DNA of 64,000 nt. Source: Neisseria lactamica. Lineage in GTDB: Bacteria > Pseudomonadota > Gammaproteobacteria > Burkholderiales > Neisseriaceae. Location: contig NZ_LR590477.1 in assembly GCF_901482445.1 (NCBI RefSeq), forward strand, positions 1,984,001 to 2,048,000. Reading direction: 5' to 3'. Positions 51,187 through 61,730 of the stretch are shown one piece after another; the first letter of the stretch is position 1, and every line of letters begins with the position of its first letter. A program made the translations under genes and the position numbers. The notes under the pieces are model-generated. The model was not told where the DNA came from. It did not search any database and saw nothing but the letters and a program-made list of their open reading frames with translations.

Positions 51187-52428
51187 TTATGCTGTCGAGG
51201 TCTCGGGGTTTTTGCGCGGCAGCGGCTTTGCCGGGTTGCCCGCGACGGTTATACCGTCTGAAACGTCGCGCACGACGACTGCGCCCGCTCCAATGGTTGC
51301 GCGGCTGCCGATACGGATTTGCTGGCGGCTGCACGCGCCCGTGCCTATCCAGCTTTCTTCGCCGATACGCGTGTTGCCCGACAGGTGCGCGCCCGGGCTG
51401 ATGTGGACGAAAGCGTCAAGCAGGCAGTCGTGATCGACGGTGGCGGCAGTGTTCACAATCACGCCGTCTTTCAATACGCTGCCGGCCTGTACGACTGCCT
51501 GAGCCATCACGACGCTGCCTTGTCCGATTGTTGCAGAAGGCGAGACGGTCGCGTCGGGATGAACCAGAACGGGCAGGGCGAAGCCGAGCGCGGCGGCTTT
51601 TTCGGCGATTTGGCGGCGGATGCGGTTGTTGCCGACGGCGACGGCGATGTCGAATTGTTCGGGCGATAAACCGTTTTCAAGCAGCAGCGTCGTGCCGATG
51701 ACGGGAAAGCCGTCGATACTGCCTTGTGCGCGGTCGTCCAGAAAAACGATTTCGCCGTATGTGCCGAGTGCGGCGGCAAGGTCGGCAACGACTTTGCCGT
51801 GTCCGCCCGCGCCGACGACGGCAAGTTTGCGTTTTCCTGTGAAAGGGGGCATGGTGGCTTCGCCCTGTGCGGAAATCCCTTCTTTAATCAAGACTTTTCT
51901 GACTGTCAAAAACAGGATTTTCATATCCAGCCAAAAACTGTAATGGTCGATATACCAAACATCGCAGGCGAATTTTTCGTCCCACGAAAGCGCGTTGCGC
52001 CCGTTGACCTGCGCCCAGCCGGTAATGCCGGGTTTCATTTCGTGGCGGCGGTTTTGAAATTCGTCGTACAGCGGCAGATATTGCATCAGCAGCGGGCGCG
52101 GGCCGACCAGGCTCATCTCGCCTTTTAAGACATTCCACAGTTCGGGCAGTTCGTCCAAGCTGGCGGCACGCAGTTTTTTGCCGAAATCGGTCAGGCGTTC
52201 GCTGTCGGGCAGCGGAATGCCGTCTGAATCAAGCGCATCGCGCATAGAGCGGAATTTAATCATTTTAAACGGCTTGCCGTCCTTGCCCGGCCGCTCTTGG
52301 ATGAAGAATACGGGCGAACCCAGATTCTTGCGGATGAGGTACGCCAAAATCAGGAAAACGGGTGAGAGGACAATCAGCCCCGATGCGGAGGCGGCAATGT
52401 CGAACAGGCGTTTGAAAAATTTATTCAT
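51187..52428 (-). CDS. pglB: Bifunctional PglB: undecaprenyl-phosphate sugar transferase and N-acetyltransferase
   Basis: A 413-residue protein. The N-terminal half is a WcaJ/PglC-type phosphoglycosyltransferase: one membrane helix (FDIAASASGLIVLSPVFLILAYL), FKMIKFRSM, ELPELWNVLKGEMSLVGPRPLL and ITGWAQVNGRN. The C-terminal half (about 203-413) is a left-handed beta-helix acetyltransferase (VVGAGGHGKVVADL, then hexapeptides such as IGQGSVVMAQAVVQAG). This is the DATDH-making allele, not pglB2 with an ATP-grasp domain. It overlaps pglH by eight bases. Confidence 0.92.
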   Translation of the reverse strand: MNKFFKRLFDIAASASGLIVLSPVFLILAYLIRKNLGSPVFFIQERPGKDGKPFKMIKFRSMRDALDSDGIPLPDSERLTDFGKKLRAASLDELPELWNVLKGEMSLVGPRPLLMQYLPLYDEFQNRRHEMKPGITGWAQVNGRNALSWDEKFACDVWYIDHYSFWLDMKILFLTVRKVLIKEGISAQGEATMPPFTGKRKLAVVGAGGHGKVVADLAAALGTYGEIVFLDDRAQGSIDGFPVIGTTLLLENGLSPEQFDIAVAVGNNRIRRQIAEKAAALGFALPVLVHPDATVSPSATIGQGSVVMAQAVVQAGSVLKDGVIVNTAATVDHDCLLDAFVHISPGAHLSGNTRIGEESWIGTGACSRQQIRIGSRATIGAGAVVVRDVSDGITVAGNPAKPLPRKNPETSTA

Positions 52429-53589
52429 CAGCTAATCTTTCAATCAGGTTGACGATTTTTTGATAGGCAACGTCGCGCCTGAAGCGGCGGACGATTTCGT
52501 CGGACTGAACGGGGTCGTTTTTGCGTTTCAAAATATTTTTGGCGGCTTGAACGAAACCGTCCACGTCGCCGGAACGGTAGTTTTCATGCGGCAGCAGATT
52601 CATGAGGTCGAGGACTTCGGCATTGGTCTGGCTGTTCAGCACGGGTTTTTGCAAAGCCATATAGTCGGAGAGTTTGTTGGTAACCGACTGCATGGCGTGG
52701 CTATGGATGGCGTTGACGGCAATGTCGCAGCCTTTGGCAATCGACATCATTTCAGAATAGGGTAAATAACCGTAAAACTTGATGGCGCGATTTTCATATT
52801 GTTTGAGTTTCTCCAAATCGGGTCCTCCGCCCATAATGTGCAATTCGACGTTTTCGCCGTCGTCTAAAAGTTTCCGAACACCTTTGCACACGGTTTCCAC
52901 GTCATAGCTGTAACTGAGCGTGCCCAAGTAGAAAAGGCGGACGGTTTTGGAGCGGAATCGCGGGGGGGGGGGGCGATGGCGGCAAAATCCGTACCGATAT
53001 AGACGGCTTCGCCGGGTACGTTCGGATTGGCTTCTTTGGCGCGGTCGAGATAAGTCTGCGATACGGCAACCAGCGCGTCGGCGCAGCGGTAGGCACGGTT
53101 GGCGCGTGAAGCAAAGGGCAGCAGCTTGTGCGGTACTTTTTTCAAAAACGGTACGACCGAGGAGAAAGACTCCGGCCATACGTCCTGTACATCGACAATC
53201 AGTTTGTAGCCCAAACGCGCTTTGTGTTTGCCCAACAGCAGGTTGGTGGCAATCAGCGGATAGGCGGAATAGACGATGTCTTGTTCGCCCGGCCGGCAGT
53301 TTTTCAGCCATTGCTCAAAATTTTTGACGAAGCGGTAATGACTGGCAACACGTTCTAAAGACACGTTTTTGCCGTAGCCGCTTTCTTCCAACAGCATGAC
53401 TTTCAGACGGCCTTGCGAGGCGGCCTCGGCATCTTCGGGCCGTCTGAAGGATTTGTCGTAGTGGCGGAAACGGCTGGTAATCAGCAACACGTCGTGCGAT
53501 TGCGACAACAGTTCTGCCAGATACCAAAAGCGGTTGAAATACGGTTCGGACGGCAGCGAGCAGTAGGGGGCGACTATGGTGATGTTCAT
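52421..53589 (-). CDS. pglH: Glycosyltransferase PglH, phase-OFF by a poly-C tract
   Basis: A GT4-type glycosyltransferase that adds a second sugar (glucose in published strains) to lipid-linked DATDH. N-terminal half MNITIVAPYCSLPSEPYFNRFWYLAELL to PGEAVYIGTDFAAIAPPP. It then meets 12 C on the coding strand (52962-52973) and leaves the frame, ending RDSAPKPSAFSTWARSV and a stop at 52864. The C-terminal half continues in another frame: RFRSKTVRLFYLGTLSYSYD and SEMMSIAKGCDIAVNAIHSHAMQSVTNKLSDYMA. Ten or 13 C restore about 389 residues. OFF in this copy. It overlaps pglB at its end. Confidence 0.88.
52962..52973 (+). repeat. Homopolymer of 12 G (poly-C in pglH)
   Basis: Twelve G on the plus strand, directly in the pglH coding region. 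Slippage at this tract turns PglH on and off. Confidence 0.95.
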
Positions 53590-53608
53590 CGGCGGCTTTC
53601 AGACGGCA

Positions 53609-54681
53609 TTACATGGTATAGGCGGCCATGGTGGTACGGTAGATTTCGTCGTCGGAACAGAGTGCGGCGACGTGTGCGTGCAGCCTTTTGCCCATTGCTT
53701 CGCGCAACAGCGGCTGTCTGACGAGCGTGTCTACGGCTTCGATAAATGCTTCTTCGTCGCCGAAGGGGATGCAGTAACCCGTTTCCCCGTTGACGACCAT
53801 TTCGGAAATGCCCGCCATATCGTAGGTAACGACGGGCGTGTCGTAAAGTCCGGCTTCCAAGATGTTGTTGCCGACACCTGCGCCGTGGTCGCCCACGCAA
53901 TGCGGCGTGTTCACCAAAATGTCGATTTCTTTGAAGTAGCCGGTCAAATCGCGTATGCCGCCGAGGAAGGTAACTTTGTCTTCAATGCCCAGACGTTCCG
54001 CCTGCATTTTTAAATTGTCCATTTCTTCTCCTATGCCCGCTATGTTGAGGCGGACGGGCATACCGCGGTCAACCATTTCCTTCAAAATATCCAGCATCAG
54101 ATGCACGGCGCGGACGGTGTCCAAACGGGAAAGCGTGCCGAGTACGGCGCATTCTTTTTCGGTTTTCCGGAAATGAAATTCCGGGGGGGGGGGAGTGCGT
54201 TGTAGGCGTAGGCAATCCGGCCGGCGGGGAAGCCGTGGCGGATGAGTTTTTCGCGCTCGTGTTTGCAGTTGCCGATGATGTACACGCCCAGCTTGTCGAA
54301 GAGTTTGGCGATTTTGGGGTAGGTTGCCGCGTCCAAACCGTGCGAGTGGTAGATGATTTTGGTTTTCGGCGAAACGATTTTGGCGGCAAGGGCGCAGGCT
54401 GGAACAACGCGCGCCATTTGGCAGTCGATGATGTCGGGTTGTTCGCGGCGCAGCATCCGGGCGTAGGCAAAGGTGCTTTTGAGGTAGCCGGCAAGCCCGC
54501 CCCGGTAAAAATCAACCGGCTGCCAACGGATGCCCGATGCTTGCGCCTCTCCGACAAAAGGCCCGTCTGAAGAAGCAAGGATGATGTCGTGCCCGCGCCG
54601 TTTGAGCAGCCGCCCGAGGCGGACGGTGGCGGTTTCCGTGCCGCCCAAGCCCGACATAGAAGTGGTCAGGATGATTTTCAT
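53609..54681 (-). CDS. pglG: Glycosyltransferase PglG, phase-OFF by a poly-C tract
   Basis: A GT4-family glycosyltransferase. MKIILTTSMSGLGGTETATVRLGRLLKRRGHD, ADIIDCQMARVVPACALAAKIV and KIIYHSHGLDAATYPKIAKLF form the N-terminal domain. At 54183-54193 (11 C on the coding strand) the frame is lost: it reads PPPRNFISGKPKKNAP to a stop at 54097. The true continuation in another frame is EFHFRKTEKECAVLGTLSRLDTVRAVHL and HCVGDHGAGVGNNILEAGLYDTPVVTYDMAGISEMV to 53609. Nine or 12 C would be ON. It overlaps pglF by four bases (ATGA). Confidence 0.85.
54183..54193 (+). repeat. Homopolymer of 11 G (poly-C in pglG)
   Basis: Eleven G on the plus strand inside pglG, the second switch in this cluster. Confidence 0.95.
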
Positions 54682-56099
54682 AATGGAAAACCTTGTTTTT
54701 TCAAATAATGAAACAGTTTGTGCAAATCTTTCCGGTGGCGCAGGATGCAGCCTGCCAGATATACCGCCCATACGCCGGCAAACAGGGGGTAGTTTGCCGG
54801 TGTGCCGAAGCAGGTGTAGGCCGCCGAGGAGGTCAGGCAGAGCAATGTGTGCGTATAAAGCGGCAGGCGTTTGAGCGGCTGCCACAGGCGACAGGAGCTT
54901 TCTGTCTTGAAAACAAAAAACAACCAGAATGAGGCGGCACAGGCAACCGCCGCGCCGCGCGCGCCGCCGGACGGTACGGCAAGCCCCAGCAGCAGCAGGT
55001 TTGCCGCCAGTGCGCCCAAGGTGGCGAGCGCGATCGGGCGCGTTTTGCGGACGACGTTCAAACCGATGCCGCTGATTTCCGCCAGCGTGCAAAACAGCGG
55101 CGGCAGCATACACGATACGACGATAAACCGGACGGCGGCGTAGTTTTCCGGCAGCAGGAGGGAGGCGAGGGGCGAGAAAATGCCGGTCAGGCAGAGGGCG
55201 GAGGCAAGCAGGGCGGCGGCGGATTCTGCCGTTGCTGAGAGGCGGGCGGGCGGGGCGTTTTCTTCGATTGCGCGGAAAATATACGGTGTCCAAACCGTTG
55301 AAAAGATGCTTTGGAACAATAATGCCGCCCCGCCGAACGAAATTCCCATCGAATAAACGCCGAGCTGTTCCAGGCCGGCATATTTTTTCAGGAACAAACG
55401 GTCGGCGGATGCCAGCCCCCAATAGGCGATGCTGCTCAGTGCGATCGGTATGCCGTAGCGCAGCCCCCGGTGCAGGACGGGGCGCGAAAACGGCGCGCGC
55501 CGGACGGCCTTCAGACGGCATCGGTTTTGAAACAGCAAAAAGGCGGCGGCGGCAAGGTTTGCCAGCGCGTAAACGGCGGTCAGGACGGCGGTGTTCGCCG
55601 GAAAGTGCAGCAGCCCGACCGTCAGCGGCAATAGCAGCAGCAGGGCGAGCTTGGGCACGAGTTGCGCTGACGAAAAGGCAAGGGCGCGCCCTTCCATACG
55701 CAAAACCAGTAAGAGAAAGCGGATGGGCAGGAAGCTCAGTTCAAACAGCACCAGCCCGATGCCGGCGGCGGCATCGTCGAGCGAAAACAGGATTTCAGAC
55801 GGCAGGGACGGGCGGGAAAGCAGCAGGGCGGCTATCGCGGCGGCAGACAGCAGCGGCGGCAGGAACAGGGTTTTGAACAAAATGTCTTTGTCGGCGGCGG
55901 CATAGTATTCGCGGACGTATGCCTGATCCAGCCCGAGGCACAATACCGACACAGTCAGTCCCGCCGCCGTCTGCATCAGCACGATGCGCCCGATGTCGTC
56001 GGCGGGGAAATACCACGACAGCAGCGGCAGGATGATGACGGCTAAAACCGCGCTGCCGATCGAGCCTGCCGCGTAGCCGAGGATTTCTTTTGTGTCCAT
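54678..56099 (-). CDS. pglF: Lipid-linked glycan flippase PglF
   Basis: A 473-residue MOP-superfamily (Wzx-like) membrane protein with about 12-14 hydrophobic helices, starting MDTKEILGYAAGSIGSAVLAVIILPLLSWYF. It carries the undecaprenyl-linked pgl glycan to the periplasm for transfer by PglO/PglL. First gene of pglF-G-H-B-C-D on the minus strand. Confidence 0.88.
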   Translation of the reverse strand: MDTKEILGYAAGSIGSAVLAVIILPLLSWYFPADDIGRIVLMQTAAGLTVSVLCLGLDQAYVREYYAAADKDILFKTLFLPPLLSAAAIAALLLSRPSLPSEILFSLDDAAAGIGLVLFELSFLPIRFLLLVLRMEGRALAFSSAQLVPKLALLLLLPLTVGLLHFPANTAVLTAVYALANLAAAAFLLFQNRCRLKAVRRAPFSRPVLHRGLRYGIPIALSSIAYWGLASADRLFLKKYAGLEQLGVYSMGISFGGAALLFQSIFSTVWTPYIFRAIEENAPPARLSATAESAAALLASALCLTGIFSPLASLLLPENYAAVRFIVVSCMLPPLFCTLAEISGIGLNVVRKTRPIALATLGALAANLLLLGLAVPSGGARGAAVACAASFWLFFVFKTESSCRLWQPLKRLPLYTHTLLCLTSSAAYTCFGTPANYPLFAGVWAVYLAGCILRHRKDLHKLFHYLKKQGFPL

Positions 56100-56201
56100 T
56101 TTTGATGTCCGGGCGGCGGCGTGATGCCGCCGGTGCCGTCTGAAGCCTTTTTTGATCGGAATTTGACGGCGTTATTATATAGTGAAACGGCGGCAAACCC
56201 T

Positions 56202-57311
56202 TTAAAAGGCGTTGCCGTTTTTCCGGAACACGGTTTTGACGTCGTGTCCGAGGATTTCGGTGGAAACGGGTGTCCATAAGGGCGGTGCGGAAAGGGCGGC
56301 GCGGTTTTCGGGCAGGGAAAACAGGTCTTTGCCGCTGCCGAGGATTTTGGGCGAACGGTACAGCACGATTTCGTCCGCCAAATCTTCTGCCAAAAAGGCG
56401 GATGTGAGTTTCGCGCCGGCTTCCACCATTACTTCGCCGTATCCTTCGTCGGCAAGGAGGCGCATCAGGCGGTGCAGGTCGATTTTGCCGTCTGCCGTTT
56501 CAGACGGCATCAGGATGCGGACGTGGGCGTGTTTGCGATAGGGGGAAAGTCTGCCTTCGTCGCGCTCTAAAGTGGCAATTAAAGTGGGCGATTGTCCGTC
56601 TGTTAAGAGATGGCTGTTCTGGGGCAGGCGCAGGCGGCTGTCCAAAACGATGCGTGCGGGTTGGCGCAGCGTGGCGAAGGTGCGGACGTTGAGCCGGGGA
56701 TTGTCCGCCAACACCGTGCCGATGCCGGTCAGCACCGCGCAGCTTTCGGCGCGCAAAACCTGTACGTCGGCGCGTGCTTCTTCGCCGGTAATCCAAAAAC
56801 TGCTGCCGTCTGAAAGGGCGGTTTTGCCGTCTAATGAAACGGCGCATTTGAGGCGGACAAAGGGGCGGCGGCGTTCGATGCGCGATAAAAATCCCCGGTT
56901 GAGTTCCCTTGCTTCGCTTTCGAGCAGCCCGCATTCCGTCTTGATGCCAGCTGCTTCGAGCAGGGCGAGCCCTTTGCCTGCAACCAGCGGGTTGGGGTCG
57001 CGCATGGCGGCGACGACGCGGGACACGCCCGCCCGCACCAGTGCTTCGGCGCAGGGCGGGGTGCGCCCGTAATGGCTGCACGGTTCGAGGGTAACAAAGG
57101 CGGTCGCGCCTTTTGCCATTTCGCCCGCCTGACGCAGGGCGTGGACTTCGGCGTGCGGTTCGCCCGCTTTGACGTGGAAGCCCTGTCCGACAACTTGACC
57201 GCCTTGTGCGATGACGCAGCCGACGCGCGGATTGGGCGAAGTGGAAAAACGCCCCAAAGCGGCAAGTTTGAGGGCGTTTTGCATCATAGAAATATCTGTT
57301 TCGGAAAACAT
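56202..57311 (-). CDS. ribD: Riboflavin biosynthesis bifunctional deaminase/reductase RibD
   Basis: A 369-residue enzyme. The deaminase domain has GEPHAEVHALRQAG and LEPCSHYGRTPPCAEALV (zinc His and Cys); the reductase domain starts LKCAVSLDGKTALSDG and has MVEAGAKLTSAFL. It carries out steps two and three of riboflavin synthesis. It follows nrdR by 31 bases; the ribD-nrdR pair is common in proteobacteria. Confidence 0.94.
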   Translation of the reverse strand: MFSETDISMMQNALKLAALGRFSTSPNPRVGCVIAQGGQVVGQGFHVKAGEPHAEVHALRQAGEMAKGATAFVTLEPCSHYGRTPPCAEALVRAGVSRVVAAMRDPNPLVAGKGLALLEAAGIKTECGLLESEARELNRGFLSRIERRRPFVRLKCAVSLDGKTALSDGSSFWITGEEARADVQVLRAESCAVLTGIGTVLADNPRLNVRTFATLRQPARIVLDSRLRLPQNSHLLTDGQSPTLIATLERDEGRLSPYRKHAHVRILMPSETADGKIDLHRLMRLLADEGYGEVMVEAGAKLTSAFLAEDLADEIVLYRSPKILGSGKDLFSLPENRAALSAPPLWTPVSTEILGHDVKTVFRKNGNAF

Positions 57312-57342
57312 CGGGATACCGTATCAGTATGGGTTGGGGGAA

Positions 57343-57807
57343 TCAGGTTTTGCCGCCTGTTTTGACGGCTTGCGCCAGCCACGAGGCGAAATGTTCCGGG
57401 CTGTCGAAGCGTTTGTGCAGGGCGGCGAAGCGTATGGCGGCTTCCGTGCTTTGCCCGGACAGCTCTTCCAGCACGATTTCAACAAGTTCGGCAGAGGATA
57501 TGTCGCGCAAACCCGAAGCATACAGCCTGAGTTCCGTGAGGCGGGCGGTTTCGCCGGCGATCTGGCGCGGGTCTGCACATTTTTGCGCGGCGGCGGTCAA
57601 ATCGGCGCAAAGCCTGCCGCTGTCGAAAGGGCGGCGTTTTTTGTCATGGCCGGCGATCGAGGGCATTTTGAGTTCGGCGGTTTCGAGCGTGCCGAAGCGT
57701 TTGCCGCAGCTGGGGCAGTATCGGCGGCGGCGCACGGCGTTGCGTTCTTCCATCAGGCGCGAATCGGCAACGCGGGTGTCGGGGTGGGCGCAAAACGGGC
57801 ATTTCAT
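57343..57807 (-). CDS. nrdR: Transcriptional repressor NrdR
   Basis: A 154-residue zinc-ribbon and ATP-cone protein that represses ribonucleotide reductase genes. CPFCAHPDTRVADSR and YCPSCGKRFGTLE make the zinc ribbon; the ATP cone starts VIAGHDKKR-type (IAGHDKKRRPFDSGRL). Length is standard. Part of a run amidotransferase-nrdR-ribD. Confidence 0.93.
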   Translation of the reverse strand: MKCPFCAHPDTRVADSRLMEERNAVRRRRYCPSCGKRFGTLETAELKMPSIAGHDKKRRPFDSGRLCADLTAAAQKCADPRQIAGETARLTELRLYASGLRDISSAELVEIVLEELSGQSTEAAIRFAALHKRFDSPEHFASWLAQAVKTGGKT

Positions 57808-57821
57808 CGGGTTCGTCCTCC

Positions 57822-57845
57822 TATGCCGTCTGAAGTTCAGACGGC
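57822..57845. terminator. Inverted uptake-sequence hairpin
   Basis: ATGCCGTCTGAA and TTCAGACGGC almost without loop, at the end of the amidotransferase gene, partly inside its last codons. Confidence 0.6.
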
Positions 57846-58679
57846 GACGCCGGCGGCGCGCGCGGTTTCCAAACCTTCTTCGACACTCATATAAACGGGG
57901 TGCCGGGGTCGGTCGTTCAAAATAATTTTGCCTTCGCGGAACATCACCAGTTCGTCAACGGCAAGTTGCGCCCACGTTTCATCGCGCGTCAGCGGCAGGG
58001 TGGCGATAACGGCGACGCGGTCGGACGGCGTGGTTACTTCGGCAAAATCGACCATTACGTCGTCGTCGAGCAGGCGCGCCTTGCCGAACGGGGCTTGGCG
58101 GACGATGTAGTGCAGCAGTGTGCTGGCGTGGGCAAACAGGGAAATGCCGTCTGAAAGCATAAAGTTAAACAGCCCGAACTTGCGGATTTCGTGCGTCAGC
58201 CCCGCAATCGCGCCAAACAGGGTTTCGTCGTCGGGACGGGCGGCAAAGCGGGTGCGGAGGCGGTTGAGGATGTGGCAGAACGCGCGTTCGGAATCGGTTG
58301 TGCCGACGGGGTGGAAAAATTCGCCCTGTTCGGGAAAGAAGTCGACCAAATGCCCGTTGTGGGCAAACAGCCAGTAGCCGCCCCACATTTCGCGCATAAA
58401 GGGATGGGTGTTCGCCAGCGAGGTTTGTCCTTGCGATGCTTTGCGGATATGTGCGATGACGTTTTCCGATTTGATTTGGTAGGCACGCACGAGGTCGGCG
58501 ACGGGGGAATTTGCGCTCGGCTTGTCGTCGTGGAACAGGCGCACGCCTTTGCCTTCGAAAAAGCCGATGCCGAAACCGTCGGCGTGATGGTCGGTAATGC
58601 CGCCCCTGCGGCGGAAGCCTTCAAAGGAAAACATAATATCGGTCGGCGTATTGCAGTTCATACCCAGCAGTTGACACAT
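57837..58679 (-). CDS. Class II glutamine amidotransferase (YafJ-like)
   Basis: A 280-residue Ntn-type amidotransferase domain protein. The start at 58679 gives MCQLLGMNCNTPTDIMFSFEGF, so that Cys2 becomes the N-terminal nucleophile after Met removal; an upstream ATG (MRPSESFGQT) would hide it. RRGGITDHHADGFGIGF and AHIRKASQGQTSLANTHPF are family motifs, also FAHNGHLVDF. The acceptor substrate is unknown; there is no synthetase domain. Confidence 0.85.
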   Translation of the reverse strand: MCQLLGMNCNTPTDIMFSFEGFRRRGGITDHHADGFGIGFFEGKGVRLFHDDKPSANSPVADLVRAYQIKSENVIAHIRKASQGQTSLANTHPFMREMWGGYWLFAHNGHLVDFFPEQGEFFHPVGTTDSERAFCHILNRLRTRFAARPDDETLFGAIAGLTHEIRKFGLFNFMLSDGISLFAHASTLLHYIVRQAPFGKARLLDDDVMVDFAEVTTPSDRVAVIATLPLTRDETWAQLAVDELVMFREGKIILNDRPRHPVYMSVEEGLETARAAGVAV

Positions 58680-59150
58680 AGTTTGTCCAAATGATTCAGA
58701 TGGTCGCAAGTATTCGGATTATACCCCGAACTGAAAATGCCGTCTGAAATACGGCTTGTCCCCATTGTTCACGCGAAAACGGAAAACAAAGGCGGAAACT
58801 TAAAATTCCGCCATTTCCGTTCAGGCGGGAATCCGGTCTGTCCGGTTCCGGTTGTTTTTCGTTCCGTAACTTTTGAGCCGTCATTCCCGCGCAGGCGGGA
58901 ATCTAGAATTTCAATGCCTCAAGAATTTATCGGAAAAAACTCAAACCTCACCGCCGTCATTCCCACGAAAGTGGGAATCTAGAAATGAAAAGCAACAGGA
59001 ATTTATCGGAAATGACCGAAACCGAACGGACCGGATGCCCGCTTTTGCGGAGAATGATGATGGAAAGTCATCATCGTGCGTCAAACCCGCGCGGCGACAC
59101 CGGCAAAGCCGATGCCGTCTGAACGCTTCAGACGGCATCGGTACGGCTAA
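58680..59150. repeat. Interval with dRS3 repeats, no gene
   Basis: Holds one degenerate dRS3 (58813-58832) and two exact ones (58883-58902, 58959-58978) with shared GAATTTATCGGAAA spacers, and an inverted uptake-sequence terminator at 59111-59140 for aroB. No gene is supported. Confidence 0.75.
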
Positions 59151-60230
59151 TCAGAGATACGGTTGCAGGGTGCGGCGGAGGATGTCCGTGTCAGTAATTT
59201 CGGTGATGACGGCTTCGCCCAGACGGTTCAACCCGATAAAGCGCATCACGCCGCCGCTGACTTTTTTATCGTGGCTCATATGTTCGAGCCATTTTTCGAA
59301 TGGGAACACGGGCGGTGCGGACGGCAGTCCGGCGGCTTCAAACAGGGCGGCAAGCCGTGCGGTATCTGCGGCGGAGATGTTGCCCAGTTGTTCGGACAAA
59401 CGCCCGGCTAAAACGCAGCCGGCGGCGACGGCCTCGCCGTGCAGCCATACGCCGTAACCCATTTCCGCTTCGACGGCGTGTCCGAAAGTGTGTCCGAGGT
59501 TGAGCCATGCGCGTATGCCCTGTTCGGTTTCGTCTTGGGCGACGATGTCTGCTTTCATCTGACAGCAGCGGTACACGGCTTGGGTGAGGGGCGCGCATTC
59601 GAGTGCCATCAGTTCGGGCATATGCTGTTCCAGCCATTCAAAAAAACCGATGTCGCCGAGCGCGCCGTATTTGATGACTTCCGCCATACCGGCGGACAAT
59701 TCGCGGACGGGCAGGGTATTCAGTGTGTCCAAGTCGGCAAGCACCGCCTGCGGCTGGTAAAACGCGCCGATCATATTTTTGCCGAGCGGGTGGTTGATGG
59801 CGGTTTTGCCGCCGACGGAGGAATCGACCTGGCTTAATAAAGTAGTGGGAATTTGAACAAATGGCGCTCCGCGTTGATAAGTAGCCGCCGCAAAACCCGT
59901 CATATCGCCGATTACGCCGCCGCCCAGCGCGATTAATGTGGTTTTACGTTCGGCGCGGTGTTGCATCAGCCCGTCAAAAATAAGGTTGAGCGTCTGCCAG
60001 TTTTTGTACGCCTCGCCGTCGGGCAGGATGATGCTGAAATGGGACACGCCTGCCGCGTCCAATGCCGTCTGAAGCGTGTGGAGATAAAGCGGTGCGACGG
60101 TTTCGTTGGTGATGATGGCGGCGCGTTTGCCCAAATGCGGTTTGAGCAGGCTTCCTGCCTGCGGCAGCAGCCCGTTGCCGATAAAGATGGGGTAGCTGTG
60201 GGACGGGGTGTGTACGGTCAGTGTTTTCAT
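59151..60230 (-). CDS. aroB: 3-dehydroquinate synthase
   Basis: A 359-residue NAD- and zinc-dependent enzyme of the shikimate pathway. [53 protein letters not shown] and [18 protein letters not shown] carry cofactor and metal ligands. It follows aroK by 84 bases. Confidence 0.96.
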   Translation of the reverse strand: MKTLTVHTPSHSYPIFIGNGLLPQAGSLLKPHLGKRAAIITNETVAPLYLHTLQTALDAAGVSHFSIILPDGEAYKNWQTLNLIFDGLMQHRAERKTTLIALGGGVIGDMTGFAAATYQRGAPFVQIPTTLLSQVDSSVGGKTAINHPLGKNMIGAFYQPQAVLADLDTLNTLPVRELSAGMAEVIKYGALGDIGFFEWLEQHMPELMALECAPLTQAVYRCCQMKADIVAQDETEQGIRAWLNLGHTFGHAVEAEMGYGVWLHGEAVAAGCVLAGRLSEQLGNISAADTARLAALFEAAGLPSAPPVFPFEKWLEHMSHDKKVSGGVMRFIGLNRLGEAVITEITDTDILRRTLQPYL

Positions 60231-60314
60231 TATTGTTCCTTATGGTTTGAACCGCCGTCCGGCCGGAGGGCGGACGCGGCCCGGTGTTTGGGGGGAGGAG
60301 GCACATATGCCGGT

Positions 60315-60830
60315 TTATCGGGACAAGAGTTTGAGCAGGGTTTGCACGGTTTGCCGGCAGTTTGCCGATTCTACGGTAAAGTCGGCGGTTTGGCGGTAAA
60401 CGGGGTCGCGCGCGGCGTAGAGTTCGCGCAATTTCCCCAAAGGATCGGCAACTTGCAGCAAAGGGCGGCTGTTGTCGCAGCGCGTGCGTTCGAGCAGGGT
60501 TTCGGGTGGGGCGTGCAGATAGACGACCGTGCCGCTTTTGCGGATAAGGGCGCGGTTTTCTTCTTTTAACACCGCGCCGCCGCCGGTGGACAGGACGATA
60601 TGCGGCAGGACAATCAGTTTTTTGAGTATGGCGGTTTCGCGCGAACGGAATCCTTGTTCGCCTTCCATTTCAAATATGGTGGGGATGGGAACGCCGGCGG
60701 CTGCGGCGATTTCGTGATCGCTGTCGTAAAAACGGTAATCCAGCCGCTGCGCCATTTGCCGGCCCAACGTGGTTTTGCCCGCGCCCATCAGTCCGATGAG
60801 GATGAGTTTGTCGTTAAAGTTTTTCATCAC
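60315..60830 (-). CDS. aroK: Shikimate kinase
   Basis: A 171-residue kinase. Walker A is [17 protein letters not shown], the shikimate site has YDSDHEI and FRSRETAIL and LSTGGGAVL. Acts after AroB in chorismate synthesis. In other Neisseria pilQ lies directly upstream; here 900 bases of repeats intervene. Confidence 0.95.
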   Translation of the reverse strand: MMKNFNDKLILIGLMGAGKTTLGRQMAQRLDYRFYDSDHEIAAAAGVPIPTIFEMEGEQGFRSRETAILKKLIVLPHIVLSTGGGAVLKEENRALIRKSGTVVYLHAPPETLLERTRCDNSRPLLQVADPLGKLRELYAARDPVYRQTADFTVESANCRQTVQTLLKLLSR

Positions 60831-61730
60831 AATTCCTTAATGTTTGACACCCCGCCTTTCGGGGCGGCAGGGTTCGGGCTTGTCGGGTTACGGCGGGATT
60901 TTATACGAAATCGGCAGGGCGGCGGTATGTTTGGAAAAATAACCCGACCATCCCGAACCTTTCTGCTTTTAAGGAAAAATAAAAGAAATCAGGGAGGTTT
61001 TTTATTTCAGGCTGTGTTTTGACAATCCGTTGATTTCACTTATTTGTCAGGAAAAGGCAATTATCTTTGCTTAGGCAAACAATTATCCGATTGAATATAT
61101 TGAAGATAATATGTTTATCAATACTATAGTGGATTAACAAAAACCAGTACGGCGTTGCCTCGCCTTAGCTCAAAGAGAACGATTCTCTAAGGTGCTGAAG
61201 CACCAAGTGAATCGGTTCCGTACTATTTGTACTGTCTGCGGCTTCGTCGCCTTGTCCTGATTTTTGTTAATCCACTATAAAGACCGTTGGGCATCTGCAG
61301 CCGTCATTCCCGCGAAAGCGGGAATCTAGAATTTCAATGCGGCAAGAATTTATCGGAAAAAACCGAAGTTTAAAGACCTAGATTCCCGCCTGCGCAGGAA
61401 TGACGGGGTTTTAAGTTGCCGTTTCGGGTTGCTGTTTTTTGTGGAAATGACGAGGCTTTGGATTGCGAGGATTTATCCCTTCCGCCGTCATTCCCACAAA
61501 AGTGGGAATCTAGAAATGAAAAGCAACAGGAATTTATCGGAAATGACCGAAACTGAACGGACTGGATTTCCGCTTTCGCGGGAATGACGGCTCAAAAGTT
61601 ACGAGACGAAAAACAAGCGAAACCAGACAAGTTGGATTCCTGCCTGCGCGGGAATGACGGCATTTCGGTCGCGGCAAAAAGCATAAAGAAAGGGCATATG
61701 CCGTAAAACATATGCCCTTATCTGGCCGCA
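60831..61730. repeat. Repeat-filled gap between pilQ and aroK
   Basis: No gene. It has a full-length Correia element (61125-61279) and five dRS3-type palindromes: 61306-61325, 61382-61401, 61490-61509, 61566-61585, 61636-61655, alternating with conserved AATTTATCGGAAA-type units, forming a NIME array. Confidence 0.85.
61125..61279. repeat. Correia element (full length, 155 bp)
   Basis: Perfect inverted ends TATAGTGGATTAACAAAAA and TTTTTGTTAATCCACTATA with the internal GTACTATTTGTACTGTCTGCGG. This is the standard long form; it may affect pilQ or aroK transcripts. Confidence 0.9.
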
